From an uncultured Clostridia bacterium (lineage in GTDB: Bacteria; Bacillota; Clostridia; Lachnospirales; Anaerotignaceae): DNA of 9,356 nucleotides. The position numbers and the translations under genes are program-made. Shown here in pieces: positions 6,823 through 9,356 of this stretch (positions are counted from its first letter, which is position 1; each line of letters begins with the position of its first letter). The notes under the pieces were generated by a model. That model had not been told where the DNA came from, made no database searches, and saw only the letters and a list, made by a program, of their open reading frames with translations. The stretch spans positions 1 through 9,356 of the forward strand of contig CATZIM010000055.1 in the NCBI GenBank assembly GCA_958420075.1, in the 5' to 3' direction.

Positions 6823-7236
6823 TTAATCTTTACGATATTCTTTTTCAGTCTGTGCAACGCGCAGCAAAGAAGGTTTTTCCATTGTGCTTTCTTCTTTTCG
6901 CATGGCGTCACGATCCAATAACCACTGCATATACATGAGCAGTTCTTCTCGGCTGTTTTTACTCAGTTGTGCATAATAGGTCTGGAATCGGTTAAATTCT
7001 ATGGAATCATCATCTACCATATAAGGATGGCGAATGTCATTGACCCCCAGAAGATAATCCAGAGAAACATCAAAAATAGATGCAATTTTTTTTAAATCAG
7101 GGATGGAGGGCTGATTGCGTCCGGATTCATAGTTAGCAATAGCTGTGTAGCCATAGTTTAACATTTCTCCCAATTTTACCTGTGTCAGTTTTTTTTCTTT
7201 TCGCAGCATTTTCAGCCTGTCTTTAAATTCCTGCAA
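6823..7236 (-). CDS. XRE-family helix-turn-helix transcriptional regulator
   Basis: This 137-residue protein has a classic HTH_3/XRE domain at about 5-62: RLKMLRKEKKLTQVKLGEML, then YTAIANYESGRNQPSIPDLKKIASIFDVSLDYLLG. The remaining 75 residues (HPYMVDDDSIEFNRFQTYYAQLSKNSREELLMYMQWLLDRD and a charged tail) have no metal-binding or peptidase motif that I can see. They may be a small oligomerisation domain. I chose the TTG at 7236-7234 because GAGGTGA, a 7-base match to the extended Shine-Dalgarno sequence, sits 5 bases upstream. A GTG at 7245-7243 adds three residues but has no ribosome binding site. The gene is divergent from nifS, and a perfect palindrome lies about 40 bases upstream, so autorepression is likely. 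Whether it also controls nifS-nifU is unknown. Confidence 0.9.
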   Translation of the reverse strand: MQEFKDRLKMLRKEKKLTQVKLGEMLNYGYTAIANYESGRNQPSIPDLKKIASIFDVSLDYLLGVNDIRHPYMVDDDSIEFNRFQTYYAQLSKNSREELLMYMQWLLDRDAMRKEESTMEKPSLLRVAQTEKEYRKD

Positions 7237-7271
7237 CCTGCTCACCTCGTTTAAATTTTTCTTTTGCAGAA

Positions 7272-7293
7272 ATTACTACAGTAATGTAGTAAT
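7272..7293. promoter_or_regulatory. Perfect 22-bp palindrome, probable XRE operator
   Basis: ATTACTACA (7272-7280) and TGTAGTAAT (7285-7293) are perfect inverted 9-bp arms around a four-base GTAA centre. The site lies 36-57 bases upstream of the XRE start codon. It is just downstream of a minus-strand TATAAT (7313-7308) and of TATACAT (7304-7298), so a bound repressor would block XRE transcription. The arms resemble TACA/TGTA operators of the BlaI/MecI/CopY group, but those have a two-base centre and no such regulator is present here. The XRE protein is the simplest candidate ligand. Confidence 0.6.
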
Positions 7294-7360
7294 AAATATG
7301 TATATTAATTATAAGTACAATAAAGAACCGAGAAAAGGCATTGTCACAGATAGAAAAATA

Positions 7361-7389
7361 TTTTTGCCAATGTTTGCAATTTGCAAAAA
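7361..7389. repeat. Nested inverted repeat upstream of the nifS promoter
   Basis: TTTGCAA (7373-7379) and TTGCAAA (7381-7387) are perfect 7-bp inverted arms around a single T. TTTTTGC (7361-7367) and GCAAAAA (7383-7389) form a wider 7-bp pair sharing the same right arm. The TTTGCAA unit is also tandemly repeated at 7373-7386. The element is 44 bases upstream of the nifS -35. It is too AT-rich to be a good terminator and looks more like a protein-binding site. The binding protein is unknown. Confidence 0.4.
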
Positions 7390-7432
7390 ATTAAACAGTT
7401 GTTCGTTTTCGCACTATTTTCTTTAATTCCTA

Positions 7433-7461
7433 TTGACAAACTATGAAAAGTATGGTACATT
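7433..7461 (+). promoter_or_regulatory. Sigma-A promoter of the nifS-nifU operon
   Basis: A perfect -35 TTGACA (7433-7438) is followed after exactly 17 bases by TACATT (7456-7461). TG sits one base before the -10 (7453-7454), an extended -10. Transcription should start near 7468, giving an AT-rich leader of about 65 bases before nifS. The rest of the 287-base divergent region holds the two inverted repeats listed separately and no convincing gene. Confidence 0.85.
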
Positions 7462-7532
7462 TAATTCACATAAAGCATATAAGAATACTATGATATATAA
7501 AATGATAATTTGATTTAGAGGAGGACAAGACT

Positions 7533-8714
7533 ATGGCAACAAAAATTTATATGGATCATGCAGCAACAACTCCTGTCAGAAAAGAAGTTCTGGAAGCAAT
7601 GCTTCCTTATTTTACAGAGTATTACGGAAACGCATCCGGCATTTACGGCATTGCTAAGGAAAGTAAAAAAGCGATGGAAAAAGCAAGAGAACAGGTGGCA
7701 GCAGCTATCCACGCACAGCCTTCTGAAATCTATTTTACGGCAGGCGGCTCCGAAAGTGACAATATGGCACTGCGGGGTGTGGCAGAAACACTGAAAGATA
7801 AGGGCAATCATATTATTACCACAAAAATCGAACATCATGCGATTTTGCACACTTGTGAATATCTGGAAAAACATGGTTTCCGTGTGACATATCTGGATGT
7901 AGATGCAGATGGTAAAGTGAGACTGGAAGATCTGGAAGCAGCTATCTGTCCAGAAACCATTCTGATTTCCGTGATGTTTGCCAACAACGAAATCGGCACC
8001 ATCGAACCCATTGCGGAAATTGGGAAACTGGCACATGAAAAAGGTATTTACTTCCACACTGATGCCGTACAGGCAATGGGTCATGTTCCCATTGATGTAG
8101 AAGAAATGCACATCGATCTGCTGTCCATTAGCGGTCATAAACTGGGTGCACCCAAAGGCATCGGCGCCATTTATATCCGGAAAGGCGTACGCATCACACC
8201 TTTGATTTTCGGCGGTGCACAGGAAAAGAAAATGCGTGCAGGTACAGAAAACATCCCCGGTATTGTAGGTCTGGGCAAAGCAGTAGAACTGGCTGCCGCA
8301 GAACTGCCGGAAACAAGAGCGACGCTGGAAAAAATGCGTGACAGACTGATTCACGGCATTCTGGAAGCCATTCCTTACAGCAAGCTGAATGGTCATCCTA
8401 CAGATCGTCTGCCGGGTAACTGCAACATTTCCTTTGAATTCATTGAAGGTGAATCCATGCTGCTGCTGTTAGACGCTTTGGGCGTAGCAGCATCCAGTGG
8501 ATCTGCTTGCACATCCGGTTCTCTGGATCCTTCCCATGTGCTTCTTGCTATCGGGCTGCCTCATGAAAAAGCCCATGGTTCTTTAAGACTCACACTGGAT
8601 ACAGACAACACAGAGGAAGAAATTAATTTTATTTTGGAAAAACTGCCTCAGATTGTAGCAAGACTGCGGGAAATGTCTCCCCTTTATGAAGAAGTCAGCA
8701 AACAGGCAAAATAA
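7533..8714 (+). CDS. nifS: Cysteine desulfurase NifS (clostridial type)
   Basis: This 393-residue PLP enzyme converts cysteine to alanine and holds the sulfur as a persulfide for Fe-S cluster and thiolation pathways. It begins IYMDHAATTPV as class V aminotransferases do. GGSESDN is at 71-77, with the conserved EHHA (100-103) and HTDAVQ (175-180) around the cofactor. The PLP-binding lysine is Lys203 in SISGHKLGAPKG. The sulfur-accepting cysteine is Cys326 in SSGSACTSGSLDPSHVL, a long flexible active-site loop that marks the NifS/IscS group rather than the SufS group. RAGTENIPG (235-243) is also intact. The ATG at 7533 has AGGAGG at 7519-7524 with 8-base spacing. nifU follows after 58 bases. 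Many genomes would label it iscS; I use nifS because its partner is the clostridial NifU. A nitrogen-fixation role is not implied. Confidence 0.95.
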   Translation: MATKIYMDHAATTPVRKEVLEAMLPYFTEYYGNASGIYGIAKESKKAMEKAREQVAAAIHAQPSEIYFTAGGSESDNMALRGVAETLKDKGNHIITTKIEHHAILHTCEYLEKHGFRVTYLDVDADGKVRLEDLEAAICPETILISVMFANNEIGTIEPIAEIGKLAHEKGIYFHTDAVQAMGHVPIDVEEMHIDLLSISGHKLGAPKGIGAIYIRKGVRITPLIFGGAQEKKMRAGTENIPGIVGLGKAVELAAAELPETRATLEKMRDRLIHGILEAIPYSKLNGHPTDRLPGNCNISFEFIEGESMLLLLDALGVAASSGSACTSGSLDPSHVLLAIGLPHEKAHGSLRLTLDTDNTEEEINFILEKLPQIVARLREMSPLYEEVSKQAK

Positions 8715-8772
8715 TATAGATACAAAGAGAAGGTTATAGATTTATTGTTTGAATACGCAGGAGGAATGATTT

Positions 8773-9210
8773 ATGGAATACAGTGCAAAAGTAATGGATC
8801 ATTTTATGAATCCCAGAAACGTAGGTGAAATTGAAGATGCAAGCGGTGTTGGTACCGTAGGCAACGCAAAATGCGGCGATATTATGAAGGTATATCTGCA
8901 GATTGAAGACGGCATCATTCAGGATGCAAAATTCAAAACATTTGGCTGTGGCGCAGCCGTAGCAACCAGCTCCATGGCAACAGAACTGGTGAAAGGCAAA
9001 ACCATTCAGCAGGCATTGGAAGTAACAAATAAAGCAGTTATGGAAGCACTGGATGGGCTGCCCCCTGTGAAGGTACACTGTTCCTGTCTGGCAGAAGAAG
9101 CTCTCCACGCAGCACTTTGGGATTATGCAGAAAAAAATCACATTGTCATCGAAGGTCTGAAAAAACCTGTCAATGACATTGATGAACTCCATCACCATAC
9201 AGAAGAATAA
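8773..9210 (+). CDS. nifU: Fe-S cluster assembly scaffold protein NifU (IscU-like, clostridial type)
   Basis: This 145-residue protein is the IscU/NifU N-terminal scaffold domain alone, without the Nfu domain of full nitrogen-fixation NifU. It accepts sulfur from NifS and builds Fe-S clusters for delivery to apoproteins. The three cluster ligand cysteines are Cys34 in GNAKCGD, Cys59 in KTFGCGAAVATSS and Cys103 in VHCSCLAEEAL, with Asp36 next to the first. The start, MEYSAKVMDHFMNPRNVGEIEDA, is the standard family N-terminus. Cys105 is an extra cysteine two residues after the third ligand, where related proteins as I recall them usually have a hydrophobic residue. The tail is acidic and His-rich (DELHHHTEE). 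AGGAGG at 8759-8764 lies 8 bases before the ATG. It is co-transcribed with nifS, and a terminator follows 8 bases after the stop. Confidence 0.95.
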   Translation: MEYSAKVMDHFMNPRNVGEIEDASGVGTVGNAKCGDIMKVYLQIEDGIIQDAKFKTFGCGAAVATSSMATELVKGKTIQQALEVTNKAVMEALDGLPPVKVHCSCLAEEALHAALWDYAEKNHIVIEGLKKPVNDIDELHHHTEE

Positions 9211-9218
9211 ATGAAATC

Positions 9219-9256
9219 AAAAAGTCCGATTCTCTTTCGGGAGCATCGGACTTTTT
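9219..9256 (+). terminator. Intrinsic terminator of the nifS-nifU operon
   Basis: AGTCCGAT (9223-9230) pairs with ATCGGACT (9245-9252), extended by A and T runs on either side. An inner CTC/GAG stem carries a UUCG tetraloop (9236-9239). Five T residues (9252-9256) follow the stem. The A run before the stem means it could also work weakly on the minus strand. Confidence 0.9.
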
Positions 9257-9264
9257 CTGTATTT

Positions 9265-9290
9265 GGAAACAGAAGGAAAGCCTTGTTTCC
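9265..9290. repeat. Imperfect hairpin in the region after nifU
   Basis: GGAAAC (9265-9270) pairs with GTTTCC (9285-9290), and AAGG (9273-9276) with CCTT (9281-9284), leaving a two-base bulge and an AAAG loop. No T run follows, so it is not a terminator. A second possible stem, TTCTGT/ACAGAA (9255-9260 with 9269-9274), would compete with it. Its role is unknown. Confidence 0.3.
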
Positions 9291-9311
9291 CTGTGGGGCA
9301 TATGGTACCAT
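9283..9311 (+). promoter_or_regulatory. Weak candidate promoter for a gene beyond the window
   Basis: TTGTTT (9283-9288), a 17-base spacer and TACCAT (9306-9311) with TG one base upstream (9303-9304) make an extended -10 promoter of moderate quality. The octamer TATGGTAC at 9301-9308 is the same as in the nifS promoter (7451-7458). The -10 also lies in a 10-bp palindrome, ATGGTACCAT (9302-9311). From 9312 to the window end I see no gene longer than seven codons. Confidence 0.3.
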
Positions 9312-9356
9312 GAGAAACGAAAAACGTAAATAACATAAGGTCGCTGAAACCATGGT

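Noticed and set aside
7272..7293. BlaI/MecI/CopY operator
   Set aside because: The arm sequence is similar but the centre is four bases instead of two, and no BlaI-type regulator, beta-lactamase or copper gene is in the window.
7515..8396. 293-codon minus-strand open frame opposite nifS
   Set aside because: It overlaps a clear cysteine desulfurase with intact catalytic residues. Its composition is Cys/Phe-rich, typical of antisense frames.
1..9356. Insertion sequences, CRISPR arrays, tRNA or rRNA genes, toxin-antitoxin or phage genes
   Set aside because: I saw no transposase, integrase, regularly spaced repeats, tRNA-like folds or phage structural genes. The lone XRE protein has no toxin partner next to it.

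Overview
The window looks like ordinary chromosome from a Firmicute of the class Clostridia. The evidence is the gene order dxs-tlyA-nadK-argR-recN, clostridial-type NifS and NifU proteins, strong AGGAGG-type ribosome binding sites, TTG start codons and consensus sigma-A promoters. I would guess a Lachnospirales-like gut anaerobe, but the genus cannot be fixed from this sequence.

Layout. Bases 1-5006 hold a tightly packed plus-strand operon: the 3' part of dxs (isoprenoid precursor synthesis), tlyA (rRNA 2'-O-methyltransferase with an S4 domain), nadK (NAD kinase), argR (arginine repressor) and recN (recombinational repair ATPase). Gaps are 3-23 bases, so the genes are almost certainly co-transcribed. 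Bases 5007-6497 hold a consensus promoter, an 85-90 nt leader with an intrinsic terminator hairpin, and a MATE-family efflux transporter. Bases 6498-6816 hold a short control region with 11-bp-spaced direct repeats and an extended -10, a 61-residue two-helix membrane protein of unknown function, and a bidirectional terminator. Bases 6817-7245 hold a minus-strand XRE-family repressor. Bases 7246-7532 are a 287-base divergent control region with two clear inverted repeats and a textbook promoter for the next operon. Bases 7533-9256 hold nifS (cysteine desulfurase), nifU (Fe-S scaffold) and their terminator. The last 100 bases are non-coding and may contain the promoter and leader of a gene beyond the window.

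How they work together. The first block is a housekeeping cluster whose members share little function but stay linked across Clostridia. NifS and NifU form a minimal Fe-S cluster assembly pair: NifS takes sulfur from cysteine and NifU carries the nascent cluster. The usual Rrf2/IscR regulator is not beside them; an XRE repressor is divergent instead.

I did not find a new multi-gene system. The points most worth a second look are regulatory: the attenuator-like MATE leader, the PhoP-box-like repeats ahead of the small membrane protein, the perfect 22-bp palindrome next to the XRE gene, and the loss of the expected recN-spoIVB-spo0A linkage.
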